DNA from: Psychroflexus aestuariivivens
GTDB taxonomy: Bacteria > Bacteroidota > Bacteroidia > Flavobacteriales > Flavobacteriaceae
Direction: 5' to 3'
DNA length: 64,000 bases
Assembly: GCF_004010055.1 (NCBI RefSeq)
Contig: NZ_RQVT01000024.1
Coordinates: 62,001-126,000, forward strand
A program made the position numbers and the translations under genes. Below, one piece after another: positions 25,291 through 34,511 of this stretch. Numbering within the stretch: the stretch's first letter is position 1; every line of letters starts with the position of its first letter. Under the pieces are notes generated by a model that made no database searches, was not told the DNA's origin, and saw only the letters and a list, made by a program, of their open reading frames with translations.

Positions 25291-27918
25291 TTACAAACTC
25301 TCCAAACTCGCCTGAATAGTTTCTATTTGTGCTTCAGCATCTGCTTTTTTCTGCTTTTCAATATTAACGACTTGCTCTGGAGCATTATTAACAAATTTCT
25401 CGTTAGATAATTTTTTCTCAACCGATTTCAAAAAGCCTTGATAATAAGTCAATTCTTCATGAAGTTTTGCTTTTTCAGCTTCAACATCTATCGCGCCCTG
25501 AACCGGAATAAAATATTCATTAGATTTCACTCTAAACGTCAAGCTGCCATCAACCGGAGCATTCACATAATCCAAATGATTGATATTTCCCATTTTTAAG
25601 ATTATAGAATCCAAATCTTTGGTAAAGGGTTCGTTATCGATGACCGCTAAATTGATTTCATTTTTGAAAGCAATATTTTTGTCTTTTCTGATGGTTCTAA
25701 TTCCTGAAATCACATCTGCTGCAAAACTGAAATCTTTGATTATTTGTTCATCAAATTCTGTCATTTTTGGCCAAAATGAAACTGTAAGTGCTTCAGAAGG
25801 ATGTCTATCCGCAATCTGATGCCAAATTTCTTCAGTAACAAAAGGCATAAACGGGTGCAGAATTTTCAAATTATCTTCAAATAAAGCTATTGCAGCTTCA
25901 TAAGTTTTTTGGTCTATTGGTTGCTCGTAGCCAGGTTTTATAATTTCTAAAAACCAAGAACAGAAATCATCCCAAACCAGCTTATAGCTTGTCATCAACG
26001 CATCTGAAATTCTATATTTACCATAATGATCTTCCAATTCTCGGAGTTTCTGTTGAAATACGGATTGATACCAATCTATGGCTTTTTGAGAAGATTCAGG
26101 TTGTTCTATTTCTTCGCTTATTTCCCAAGATTTTATCAATTTGAAAGCGTTCCAGATTTTATTACTGAAACCTTTTCCCTGCTGACAAAGTGCTTCATCA
26201 AAAAGCAAATCATTTCCTGCTGCATTACTCAGCAACAAACCTACACGAACACCATCGGCGCTGAATTCATCTATTAAACCCAAGGCATCTGGAGAATTCC
26301 CAAGAGATTTCGACATTTTTTGACGATTTTTATCTCTTACCAAACCGGTGAGATAAACATTTTCAAACGGGCGTTTTCCTGTGTATTCATAGCCTGCCAT
26401 AATCATTCTGGCAACCCAAAAAAACAAAATATCTGGACCAGTCACCAAATCGTTCGTTGGATAATAATATTGGAACTCTTTATTATCTGGATTTCTGATG
26501 CCGTCAAAAACACTCATTGGCCAAATCCATGATGAAAACCATGTATCCAAAACATCTTCATCTTGTTTTAAATCAGTAAGTTTTAAATCCTTTCCTGATT
26601 TTTCTTGAGCAAGTTTTAAAGCTTCTTCTTTTGTTTTAGCAACCACAAAATCGTTTTTGTCATCACCATAGTAAAATGCTGGAATTTGATGTCCCCACCA
26701 AAGTTGTCTCGATATGTTCCAATCTCTGATGTTATCCATCCAGTGACGGTAAGTATTTTCAAACTTTTTCGGGAAAAGATTAACCTCTTCAGTTTCCAAA
26801 ACAGCTTTTAAAGCGGGTTCTGCCAAATCTTTTGTTTTCAAAAACCATTGGTCAGAAAGTTTTGGCTCTATGACTGCTTTAGTACGCTCTGATGTACCAA
26901 CTTTATTGGTGTAGTTTTCAGTTTTAATTAAAAATCCTTCAGTTTTCAATTGTTTGACAAAAGCTTTTCTGACTTCAAAACGATCTTGACCTTCGTATTG
27001 CAAACCAAAACTATTCAGCGTAGCGTCGTCATTGAAAATATCAAAAACTTCCAAATTGTGCTTGTCTCCCAACATTTTATCATTTTCATCATGCGCTGGT
27101 GTCACTTTCAAACAACCAGTCCCGAATTCCATATCAACATATTCGTCCTCAATAATTGGAATGCTTCTTCCAACAACAGGAACGATCGCTTTTTTTCCTT
27201 TCAAATGAGAAAAGCGCTCGTCGTTTGGATTGATACAAATTGCTGAATCCCCAAAAATAGTTTCTGGTCTTGTGGTAGCAATTGTGAGTTTTTCGTCAGA
27301 ATTTTCAACTGGATAAGATACGTAATAAAGTTGTCCTTGTTTTTCCTCATAAATCACTTCTTCATCAGAAAGTGTGGTTTTGGCTTCAGGGTCCCAATTT
27401 ACCATTCGGAAACCTCTATAAATCAAACCTTTGTTGTATAAATCGATAAAAGTTTGGATGACAGATTCGTACATGTCGTCATCCAAAGTGAACTTTGTTC
27501 TGTCCCAATCGCAGGAAGCACCGAGTTTTTTCAACTGGTTTAGGATTCTTCCGCCGTAATCATTAGTCCAGTCCCAGGCATGTTCCAAAAATTCTTCTCT
27601 GGAAATATCATTTTTGGATTTGCCTTCAGATTTCAATTTGGCAACAACTTTGGCTTCTGTAGCAATGGAAGCGTGATCCGTACCTGGAACCCAGCAGGCA
27701 TTTTTACCTAGCAATCTGGCTCGACGCATCAACACATCTTGAATTGTGTTGTTTAGCATGTGTCCCATGTGCAGAATTCCAGTTACATTTGGTGGTGGAA
27801 TGACGATGGTATATGGTTCTCTATCATCGACTTCAGAATGAAAGAAATCGTATTTCATCCAGTAGTCATACCATTTTTGTTCCGCTTCTTTTGAATTATA
27901 ATTTAAATTGCTAGACAT
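25291..27918 (-). CDS. valS: Valine--tRNA ligase
   Basis: 875 residues, class I aminoacyl-tRNA synthetase. HIGH-type motif PPNVTGILHMGHML (HMGH 50-53), zinc/editing insert with TTRPETIFGDSA, tRNA-domain WWGHQIPAFYYG, KMSKS loop RQKMSKSLGNSPD, and a C-terminal coiled coil (last ~65 residues) that reaches the tRNA. ATG 27916-27918 is chosen over an in-frame TTG two codons upstream. Single-gene unit, convergent with the T9SS triad, with its own TAnnTTTG box; no T-box leader is visible, as expected for this phylum. Confidence 0.97.
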   Translation of the reverse strand: MSSNLNYNSKEAEQKWYDYWMKYDFFHSEVDDREPYTIVIPPPNVTGILHMGHMLNNTIQDVLMRRARLLGKNACWVPGTDHASIATEAKVVAKLKSEGKSKNDISREEFLEHAWDWTNDYGGRILNQLKKLGASCDWDRTKFTLDDDMYESVIQTFIDLYNKGLIYRGFRMVNWDPEAKTTLSDEEVIYEEKQGQLYYVSYPVENSDEKLTIATTRPETIFGDSAICINPNDERFSHLKGKKAIVPVVGRSIPIIEDEYVDMEFGTGCLKVTPAHDENDKMLGDKHNLEVFDIFNDDATLNSFGLQYEGQDRFEVRKAFVKQLKTEGFLIKTENYTNKVGTSERTKAVIEPKLSDQWFLKTKDLAEPALKAVLETEEVNLFPKKFENTYRHWMDNIRDWNISRQLWWGHQIPAFYYGDDKNDFVVAKTKEEALKLAQEKSGKDLKLTDLKQDEDVLDTWFSSWIWPMSVFDGIRNPDNKEFQYYYPTNDLVTGPDILFFWVARMIMAGYEYTGKRPFENVYLTGLVRDKNRQKMSKSLGNSPDALGLIDEFSADGVRVGLLLSNAAGNDLLFDEALCQQGKGFSNKIWNAFKLIKSWEISEEIEQPESSQKAIDWYQSVFQQKLRELEDHYGKYRISDALMTSYKLVWDDFCSWFLEIIKPGYEQPIDQKTYEAAIALFEDNLKILHPFMPFVTEEIWHQIADRHPSEALTVSFWPKMTEFDEQIIKDFSFAADVISGIRTIRKDKNIAFKNEINLAVIDNEPFTKDLDSIILKMGNINHLDYVNAPVDGSLTFRVKSNEYFIPVQGAIDVEAEKAKLHEELTYYQGFLKSVEKKLSNEKFVNNAPEQVVNIEKQKKADAEAQIETIQASLESL

Positions 27919-27944
27919 AGTCAAAACCTAATTTGTTAAGTCGG

Positions 27945-27952
27945 CAAAATTA
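27945..27952 (-). promoter_or_regulatory. TAnnTTTG promoter box (TAATTTTG) for valS
   Basis: Exact -7 consensus on the minus strand, 26 bases before the ATG. Confidence 0.45.
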
Positions 27953-28048
27953 CTGATAACTGGACAATCTGAAAAGTTTAAATTTTGATAATATTAAAAT
28001 TTTGAAAAAAGGTAAAGTTCTATTATCTTTAACGTCCAATCTAGTTTT

Positions 28049-28423
28049 ATGAAAAACTTTACAATCATATTTTTATTCACTTTGAGTGCTTTTACTTCAG
28101 CTCAAGACAAAGGCACTATGGATTTTAAATCAACGATTTACGATTTCGGCCAAGTGGCTTCTGGAGATAAAGTTCAAGCTGTTTTTACATTTACAAATAA
28201 TGGTAAGAAAAGCGTAAAAATTTTAAATATCCAATCTACTGGCGACTGTATTTCTTCAGAAAAAACAGAAAAAGAAATTGCTGTTGGAGAAAGTGGACAG
28301 ATAAAACTGACTTACGACACTAATTGTGAAGGTCCAATTAGAAGTACCGTAACCGTATTTTCTGATGCTGAAAATTCTGCACAAGCGTTGAAACTAAGAG
28401 GTCGAGTTTTACCAAAAAGTTAA
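28049..28423 (+). CDS. DUF1573 secreted protein
   Basis: 124 residues with a signal peptide (MKNFTIIFLFTLSAFTSAQ). The body is one beta-sandwich of the DUF1573 / ASH-like type: FKSTIYDFGQVASGDKV, FTFTNNGKKSVKILNIQS and VTVFSDAENSAQALKLRGRV. Likely periplasmic or surface-facing; function unknown for the family. Its stop overlaps, tail to tail, the stop of the aspartyl protease on the other strand by 4 bases, so no terminator separates them. Confidence 0.88.
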   Translation: MKNFTIIFLFTLSAFTSAQDKGTMDFKSTIYDFGQVASGDKVQAVFTFTNNGKKSVKILNIQSTGDCISSEKTEKEIAVGESGQIKLTYDTNCEGPIRSTVTVFSDAENSAQALKLRGRVLPKS

Positions 28424-29778
28424 TTCATTTTTTCAAAAGCATCAAACTGATTTTCTAAAATAATCTCTCTTTTTAAAATCTTGCTTTGCCTTAGTAATTT
28501 CAACTTGATTTTAGTACCTGATTCCTGACTTAATCTTTTTATAATTTCTTTTGAATCCATTTTATCTACAGAACTACCATTTATAGAAAGTAATTGATCA
28601 CCGATTTGGATATCTTTTTGAGATGCTGGAGAATTTGGTCTGATGTTTTCTACACTCAACACATCTGTAACTTGATAGCGAATTTTAAATTTCTGCTCAT
28701 TTTTATATTGATTATAACCTGTATTGACTTCATCTGGTTTTGAAAATACACGAACCTGTTCTTTGTAAGTTTTTATTTTCTTTCCTGAATAGGTTAAAAT
28801 CAAACCACTCCGATCATAATTGAAAGTATCGTCAAAATTTTGATTGGGTTTCAAATAAATTGAAGCTGTTTTGTAATTGAGGAACAATTTGAATCTTCGC
28901 AGAATTTCTCCACCAACCAATCCATTTTTAAAATCATCTACTGAAACTTTCAATTTATCTGATTCATCAACAAAAGAAGCGCGCGGATATTCAAACACTA
29001 CAGATGCCATCTTTGCAGATTGAAGTTTACTACGTTTACCGTAAATGGGTGATTCTAAACCATAACCAACTATATCTGTAAACGAAGCTTTTGGTGCTTT
29101 ACGTTTTTCGTCTTCAAACACCCAAAATGAATCGCTGGCACCTAAATCCATCAACATGACCAAAGTATCTTTTTGTCCATCTAGATATTGAACTGGCATT
29201 TTGAAATGAGGCTTATTTTTGTAAAAGCGAAAATCTAATTTTTTAAAACTTCTTAAGTTTCGATTGAATTTTTCATGCTGATAAACTCTGATGGAATTCT
29301 TTAAGTAATTGATTCTAAACACGAAGGATTTTAAAAATTCATAACCGATAATTCCTTGAATATTAATACCAATTTTTTGACTTAAATTCATTCGTTCATC
29401 AACAATAAAATAGATGTCTTGGTCATGTCCAACAATTTTACCAAAATCTACTTTATTGCCTTCACTTCGGTAAGCTTTTACAGGAATCTTGCTTCCATAA
29501 CTTTTCACATTTACATACGAAAAGTCTTTCAAAAGGGCAGAATCTATTTCCTTGGCAAAAACTACTGTTTTGCTAACACCTGAATCCAACAAAAAGTTTA
29601 ATTCTTGCCCATTCAGTTTAGCTTTTAGAATAATCAAATTATTAATGGATTGAAATCTAAGATTCAGTGCACGCTTTTTTTCATTTTTGAATTTAAAAGT
29701 TTCTTGTGCACTTAAAATTGATGAATTAGTAGTAAATAATGAAACTATAAGTGAAAATTTTAAAAATAAGTGTCTCAT
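28420..29778 (-). CDS. Retropepsin/pepsin-like aspartyl protease with C-terminal PDZ domain
   Basis: 452 residues from the ATG at 29778 (an earlier in-frame TTG at 29787 and an ATG at 29781 are possible). A hydrophobic N-terminus ending ILSAQ is a signal peptide. Two lobes carry aspartyl-protease motifs: FLLDSGVSKTVV near residue 65 and VMLMDLGASDSFW near residue 210, where Leu replaces the usual Thr/Ser. The last ~90 residues are a PDZ domain (NIRPNSPASQKDIQIGDQLL). Known family members in Bacteroidota are exported; substrates are unknown. Confidence 0.82.
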   Translation of the reverse strand: MRHLFLKFSLIVSLFTTNSSILSAQETFKFKNEKKRALNLRFQSINNLIILKAKLNGQELNFLLDSGVSKTVVFAKEIDSALLKDFSYVNVKSYGSKIPVKAYRSEGNKVDFGKIVGHDQDIYFIVDERMNLSQKIGINIQGIIGYEFLKSFVFRINYLKNSIRVYQHEKFNRNLRSFKKLDFRFYKNKPHFKMPVQYLDGQKDTLVMLMDLGASDSFWVFEDEKRKAPKASFTDIVGYGLESPIYGKRSKLQSAKMASVVFEYPRASFVDESDKLKVSVDDFKNGLVGGEILRRFKLFLNYKTASIYLKPNQNFDDTFNYDRSGLILTYSGKKIKTYKEQVRVFSKPDEVNTGYNQYKNEQKFKIRYQVTDVLSVENIRPNSPASQKDIQIGDQLLSINGSSVDKMDSKEIIKRLSQESGTKIKLKLLRQSKILKREIILENQFDAFEKMN

Positions 29779-29865
29779 CATATTCAAATATAAGTAAATC
29801 GTAAATAAAAAAATTCAAATAAATTTGCAAAAATTGAATTTTTAATAGGTCAAAAAGAATCGTTT

Positions 29866-29909
29866 AAGGTTTTAAACCTTGCAAATAGGAATTAAAATTC
29901 TCACATTTG
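29866..29909 (+). promoter_or_regulatory. Palindrome and weak promoter before the aminotransferase
   Basis: A perfect 7-1-7 palindrome (AAGGTTT-T-AAACCTT, 29866-29880) overlaps a TTG at 29879-29881. This is 20 bases from a near-consensus -7 box CACATTTG at 29902-29909. A second short palindrome GAATT-AA-AATTC is at 29889-29900. The layout fits an operator over the -33 region, but no cognate regulator is known. Confidence 0.35.
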
Positions 29910-29924
29910 CATAAAAACATTACA

Positions 29925-31118
29925 ATGCCTAAAATTTCGCTGAAAGGCTTGGATATGCCCGAGTCACCGATTAGAAAACTTGCTCCTTTTGCTGAAAAAG
30001 CTATAGAAGATGGTAAGAAAATTTATTTTTTAAACATAGGTCAACCGGATATTCCGACGCCAAAAATTGCATTGGAGGCAGTTAAAAACAATGACCTTGA
30101 CATTTTATCTTACAGTCCGTCTTCAGGTTTTGAAAGTTATAAGCAAAAACTTGCTAAATATTACCAGAAAAACGGCATCGATATTCAATCTGAAGATTTA
30201 ATTGTTACCACCGGCGGTTCAGAAGCTTTGCTTTTCACAATGGGTACAATTACAGACCCAGGTGATGAAGTGATTATTCCAGAGCCTTTTTATGCCAACT
30301 ACAACGGATTTGCTGTTGCTTCTGGCGTTACGGTAAAGCCAGTAGAATCTACTATTGAAAACAATTTTGCTCTGCCACCAATCAGCGAATTTGAAAAACA
30401 AATCACAGATAGAACTCGCGCAATTATACTTTGTAATCCTGGAAATCCTACTGGATATTTATATACAAAAGATGAGATTCAACAATTAGCTGATTTAGCT
30501 TTGAAACACGACATTTTTATTGTTGCAGATGAAGTTTATCGTGAATTTGTTTACGACGGTGTTCAGCATCATTCTATAATGAGTTTGCCAGAATTGAAAA
30601 ATCATGCTATAATGGTAGATTCAGTTTCAAAAAGATACAGTATGTGTGGCGCTAGAATTGGTTGCATGGTATCCAAAAATAGGGATGTCATGGTTACAGC
30701 TTTAAAATTTGCTCAAGCCAGACTAAGTCCACCAACTTTTGCACAAATTGCCAGTGAAGCGGCTTTAGATACAAAAGATGCTTATTTTGAAGAAGTCAAC
30801 CAAGAATATACAGAACGAAGAAATACCTTGATCGAAGCTTTAGAAAGCATAGATGGTGTAAAAGTTGCTAAACCGAAAGGCGCTTTTTATTGTATTGCAG
30901 AATTGCCAGTAGCAGATACAGAAGACTTTGCAAAATGGATGCTTTCTGAATACGAAATGAATGGCGAAACTGTTATGGTCGCTCCAGCAGCTGGATTTTA
31001 TTCTACACCAAACACAGGCATGAACCAAATTAGAATTGCTTATGTTTTGGAAAAACAAAGATTACTGAAAGCGGTTTCAATACTAAAAATGGCACTTGAA
31101 ACTTATCAGAAATTATAA
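29925..31118 (+). CDS. Class I pyridoxal-phosphate aminotransferase
   Basis: 397 residues, fold type I. Seen: LNIGQPDIPTPK near 35, TTGGSEALLF near 100, NPGNPTGYLYTKDEI near 170, VADEVYREFVYDG near 200, and the PLP lysine in DSVSKRYSMCGARIG (Lys236). The family is close to aspartate aminotransferases, but the exact amino donor cannot be read from sequence. I take ATG 29925; an in-frame TTG at 29907 lies on the promoter box. murB follows with no gap. Confidence 0.9.
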   Translation: MPKISLKGLDMPESPIRKLAPFAEKAIEDGKKIYFLNIGQPDIPTPKIALEAVKNNDLDILSYSPSSGFESYKQKLAKYYQKNGIDIQSEDLIVTTGGSEALLFTMGTITDPGDEVIIPEPFYANYNGFAVASGVTVKPVESTIENNFALPPISEFEKQITDRTRAIILCNPGNPTGYLYTKDEIQQLADLALKHDIFIVADEVYREFVYDGVQHHSIMSLPELKNHAIMVDSVSKRYSMCGARIGCMVSKNRDVMVTALKFAQARLSPPTFAQIASEAALDTKDAYFEEVNQEYTERRNTLIEALESIDGVKVAKPKGAFYCIAELPVADTEDFAKWMLSEYEMNGETVMVAPAAGFYSTPNTGMNQIRIAYVLEKQRLLKAVSILKMALETYQKL

Positions 31119-32123
31119 ATGAAAGTTGATAAAAACATTTCATTAAAAGCTTACAACACTTTTGGCGTTGATGTGAAAGCCAAACAATTCATCTCCGTGT
31201 CCAGCGAAGATGAATTGTTTGAAATTTTGAAACGTTTTTATGCTTCAGAATTATTTATTATCGGCGGCGGTAGTAATATGTTATTAACACAAGATGTTGA
31301 AGATACAGTTTTGCATGTCAACCTGAAAGGCATCGAAATTTTAGAAAATCACAAAAATCATGTTTTGGTCGCCGCCAATGCTGGCGAAAATTGGCATGAA
31401 TTTGTTACTTATTGTGTCAATAATAATTTTGGTGGCATCGAAAATTTATCTTTGATTCCTGGAAATGTTGGAACTGCTCCAGTTCAAAATATCGGCGCTT
31501 ACGGCGTTGAACTGAAAGATACTTTTGAATATTGTGAAGCTATCAATCGACAAACACTCACCAAAAAAAGATTTAACCTTGAAGATTGTGAATTTGGTTA
31601 TCGCAATTCTGTGTTTAAAAATAAGTTAAAAGACCAATTCGTGATTTCTAAAGTTGTTTTTAAACTCACTAAAAAGAAACATAATTTCAAACTAGATTAT
31701 GGTGCTCTGAAGCAAGAATTCGCTAAGAAAAAGCCAAATTTAAAATCGATTTCTGATGCGGTTATAGCCATTCGAGAGTCTAAATTACCAAATCCGAAAA
31801 CACTTGGAAATAGTGGAAGTTTCTTTAAAAATCCGATTGTCCAGCGCGAAAAATTTGAAGAAATTCAAAAGGATTTTCCAGACATGCCTTTTTACGAAAT
31901 CAACAACGATGAGATTAAAATACCAGCTGGATGGCTCATTGAAACTACTGGGCTTAAGGGTTTCCGAGAAGGCGATGCGGGTGTTCATGAAAAACAAGCA
32001 CTTGTATTGGTCAATTATGGATCCGCCAGTGGTCAAAATATTCTGAATTTAGCAAATTTAGTTCAAGAAAAAGTACAGCAGAAATTCGGTATAATGCTTG
32101 AGAATGAAGTTAATATTTTTTAA
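31119..32123 (+). CDS. murB: UDP-N-acetylenolpyruvoylglucosamine reductase
   Basis: 334 residues. FAD-dependent reduction of UDP-GlcNAc-enolpyruvate to UDP-MurNAc in peptidoglycan synthesis. Seen: IIGGGSNMLLT near 48-58 (FAD), LSLIPGNVGTAPVQNIGAYG near 110-130, CEFGYRNSVFK and the catalytic-Ser segment LGNSGSFFKNP. The EFGYRNS segment and length place it with the E. coli-type (type I) enzymes. The ATG abuts the stop of the aminotransferase, so both come from one message. Confidence 0.95.
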   Translation: MKVDKNISLKAYNTFGVDVKAKQFISVSSEDELFEILKRFYASELFIIGGGSNMLLTQDVEDTVLHVNLKGIEILENHKNHVLVAANAGENWHEFVTYCVNNNFGGIENLSLIPGNVGTAPVQNIGAYGVELKDTFEYCEAINRQTLTKKRFNLEDCEFGYRNSVFKNKLKDQFVISKVVFKLTKKKHNFKLDYGALKQEFAKKKPNLKSISDAVIAIRESKLPNPKTLGNSGSFFKNPIVQREKFEEIQKDFPDMPFYEINNDEIKIPAGWLIETTGLKGFREGDAGVHEKQALVLVNYGSASGQNILNLANLVQEKVQQKFGIMLENEVNIF

Positions 32124-32184
32124 CATAGCGTGAAATCGAATTCAAAATTTGGTTAAATAATAACTTTTATCTGTAATTTCAATC

Positions 32185-32212
32185 TTGATTTTATTTAAAT
32201 TAATTAAATTTG
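32185..32212 (+). promoter_or_regulatory. Full Bacteroidota promoter TTG-N17-TAAATTTG, likely leaderless
   Basis: TTG at 32185-32187, a 17-base spacer and an exact TAAATTTG at 32205-32212: the best match in the window to both elements. The ATG of the next gene is only 5 bases after the box, about where transcription should begin. Confidence 0.65.
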
Positions 32213-32216
32213 CAAT

Positions 32217-32423
32217 ATGAAAATTTTATTGATAACCATAGCTTTATTAGGGCTAGCAGTTGCAGGAATTGCAATCAAAATCTGGGGTAAGAAAGATGGT
32301 AAATTTGCTGGAACTTGTGCCAGTCAAAGTCCATTTCTTAACAAAGAAGGTGAAGCTTGTAGCTTTTGCGGTAAAATGCCTGAAGAACAAACTGATTGTG
32401 ACGGCGCTGCAGAAAAAAAATAG
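32217..32423 (+). CDS. Cys-rich small membrane-anchored protein
   Basis: 68 residues. One N-terminal membrane helix (ILLITIALLGLAVAGIAI), then a basic spacer and a short domain with four cysteines, Cys34, Cys48, Cys51 and Cys61 (pattern C-x13-CSFC-x9-C). This could bind a metal or form disulfides. Such small membrane or secreted proteins recur in flavobacteria and have no known role. The helix must start at this ATG, which lies at the predicted transcription start, so the message may have no leader. An ECF sigma gene follows 160 bases later. Confidence 0.75.
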   Translation: MKILLITIALLGLAVAGIAIKIWGKKDGKFAGTCASQSPFLNKEGEACSFCGKMPEEQTDCDGAAEKK

Positions 32424-32583
32424 TTTTACTATTTTGCTTTTCAACAATATTCGAACACATTTTGCTAATTCCATTTAGTTCTATAATTCAAATACTAAAT
32501 TTTAGCTTTAAATCTTCCGATAGAATTTAAATTGTGTAACTTTAATTTTATTAAAATTTAGATCTTCAAAACTGAAAAAATCA

Positions 32584-33132
32584 ATGTTAATTTCAGAAGA
32601 AATCCAAAAAGCGAAAGAAGGAAATCAGAAAGCTTTCAAAAACTTATTGGATAAATTCTGGGAAGATGTTTTTAGGTTTCAACTGAATAGAACAAAAGAC
32701 GAATACCAAGCTGAAGAAGTCACAGTACAAACCTTTTCTCGTGCTTTCGATAAGATAAACACATACGATTCCAACTATCGTTTCAAGACTTGGCTCATTA
32801 CCATTTCAAAAAATATCCATACAGATATTACTCGAAAAAATAGCATCAAAACTTCTGAAATAGATTCGAAACGCGCCAACCAAATTGCAGATTTGGAACC
32901 TACAGTTGAGGACAGAATCATTAAGGAACAGAACTTATCTAATTTATTAAGTCAAATCAAAGAATTACAACCACATTACAGAGAGGTTATAGAATTGCGT
33001 TTTTTCAATGAAATGAGTTACCGGGAAATAGCAGAAAAACTCGATCAACCCATCACAAATATCAAAGTGAAATTGTTGCGTGCTAAAAAACTTTTAGCTG
33101 AAATTATCCGTAAAAAATCAGTTTCAAAATGA
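32584..33132 (+). CDS. ECF-type RNA polymerase sigma factor
   Basis: 182 residues. Region 2: DKFWEDVFRFQLNRTKDEYQ, then EVTVQTFSRAFDKINTYDS and RFKTWLITISKN. Region 4: LQPHYREVIELRFFNEMSYR, then EIAEKLDQPITNIKVKLLRA with its helix-turn-helix. There is no anti-sigma gene next to it; instead a DUF4174 gene overlaps its stop by 4 bases (ATGA). It may therefore be regulated by other means. Target promoters are unknown. Confidence 0.92.
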   Translation: MLISEEIQKAKEGNQKAFKNLLDKFWEDVFRFQLNRTKDEYQAEEVTVQTFSRAFDKINTYDSNYRFKTWLITISKNIHTDITRKNSIKTSEIDSKRANQIADLEPTVEDRIIKEQNLSNLLSQIKELQPHYREVIELRFFNEMSYREIAEKLDQPITNIKVKLLRAKKLLAEIIRKKSVSK

Positions 33133-33548
33133 AAATAACTTTATGTACAATATTATTAACCTTGGTGTATACAAATCAAGATTTTAACGATCATCGGATT
33201 ATTTTAATTCATGCCGATAACGAGCATGAAGAAAAAATGAATCAACAAGTTGAAAAATTTCTCCAGGAAAAACTTAAATTGAAAGACAGAAAACTAGCCA
33301 TCTTCACATTTCATAATAACGAACTGAAAAATGTGTTCAATACGGATTCTGAATCTGAGAAATTCATCAACGAATTCATATCTAATCATAATTTTGAAGA
33401 TGAAAATTTCAGCGTTCGTTTATTTGGATTAGACGGTGGTGAAAAATCTAAATTTTTCAAAATAGTCAAACCAGAAATTATCTATAATCAGATTGACCAA
33501 ATGCCAATGAGACGAGCTGAATTAAGACGTGAAAACAAAAAGGATTAA
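33129..33548 (+). CDS. DUF4174 protein, co-translated with the ECF sigma factor
   Basis: 139 residues. An N-terminal hydrophobic segment (TLCTILLTLVYT) is a signal peptide or anchor. Then comes the DUF4174 core: RIILIHADNEHEEKMNQQ, LKDRKLAIFTFHNN and, at the end, FGLDGGEKSKFFKIVKPE with IDQMPMRRAELR. The family resembles thioredoxin-fold peroxidase-like proteins without the active cysteines; its function is unknown. The ATG overlaps the sigma stop codon, implying a fixed ratio of both products. Confidence 0.82.
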   Translation: MKITLCTILLTLVYTNQDFNDHRIILIHADNEHEEKMNQQVEKFLQEKLKLKDRKLAIFTFHNNELKNVFNTDSESEKFINEFISNHNFEDENFSVRLFGLDGGEKSKFFKIVKPEIIYNQIDQMPMRRAELRRENKKD

Positions 33549-33553
33549 TAAAA

Positions 33554-34510
33554 TTAATCTAAATGTCTTAAAATATTGTTTTCAATTCTAGATTCAATAT
33601 TATTCAAATCTGCTTTTTTAAATTTCTTCCCAGTAATTTTTTCGTAAAGTTCAATGTATCTTTCGCTTATAGATTGCACAACTTCGTCTGACAAATGTGG
33701 AATTTCTTGTCCTTCTTTCCCTTGAAAACCTTTGGACATCAACCATTCTCGCACAAATTCTTTAGACAATTGGCGTTGCTCTTCTCCCCTAGCCTGTCGT
33801 TCTTCAAATCCATCTGCATAAAAATATCTGGAAGAATCTGGTGTATGAATTTCATCAATAACAACGATTTTTCCTTCTGGGGTTTTACCAAATTCATATT
33901 TCGTATCAACCAAAAGTAAACCGCGTTCTTTAGCTAATTCTGTGCCTCTCGAAAACAATTTCAACGCATAATCTTCCAAAACAGCGTAATCTTCTTCAGA
34001 AACAATATTTTGAGATAAAATTTCAGATTTTGAAATATCCTGATCGTGATCGCCTTGCTCTGCTTTGGTAGTTGGCGTAATAATTGGCTTTTCAAATTTT
34101 TCATTAACCGATAAACCTTCTGGTAACTTCACACCACAAAGTTCTCGTTTTCCTGCGTTATATTCTCTAGCAGCATGGCCAACAAGATAAGCTCTAACTA
34201 CCATTTCAACTTTAAAAGCTTCGCATTTTACGCCAACACTTACGTTTGGATCAGGCGTGGCTTGAAGCCAATTTGGCACCAAATCCTCCGTAGCTTTCAG
34301 CATTTCTGCAGAAATTTCATTTAGAATTTGACCTTTATATGGAATGCCCTGTGGCAAAACCACGTCAAAAGCGCTGAGTCTATCGGTGGCAACGATAACA
34401 AGTTTGTCGTTCTCTAAACTATAAACTTCTCTGACTTTGCCTTTATAAAAATCGGTTTGTTGAGGAAATTGAAAATTGGTTTCCAGTAAAGTTGAGTGAT
34501 TTGAACTCAT
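33554..34510 (-). CDS. purC: Phosphoribosylaminoimidazole-succinocarboxamide synthase
   Basis: 318 residues. Joins aspartate to CAIR in purine synthesis, using ATP. Seen: [14 protein letters not shown] near residue 20, [24 protein letters not shown]-like [42 protein letters not shown] and [19 protein letters not shown] 34508-34510 ([13 protein letters not shown]) is chosen; the longer frame to 34579 lies inside phoH. It starts 1 base after the phoH stop, so phoH-purC is an operon. Confidence 0.95.
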   Translation of the reverse strand: MSSNHSTLLETNFQFPQQTDFYKGKVREVYSLENDKLVIVATDRLSAFDVVLPQGIPYKGQILNEISAEMLKATEDLVPNWLQATPDPNVSVGVKCEAFKVEMVVRAYLVGHAAREYNAGKRELCGVKLPEGLSVNEKFEKPIITPTTKAEQGDHDQDISKSEILSQNIVSEEDYAVLEDYALKLFSRGTELAKERGLLLVDTKYEFGKTPEGKIVVIDEIHTPDSSRYFYADGFEERQARGEEQRQLSKEFVREWLMSKGFQGKEGQEIPHLSDEVVQSISERYIELYEKITGKKFKKADLNNIESRIENNILRHLD

Positions 34511-34511
34511 T

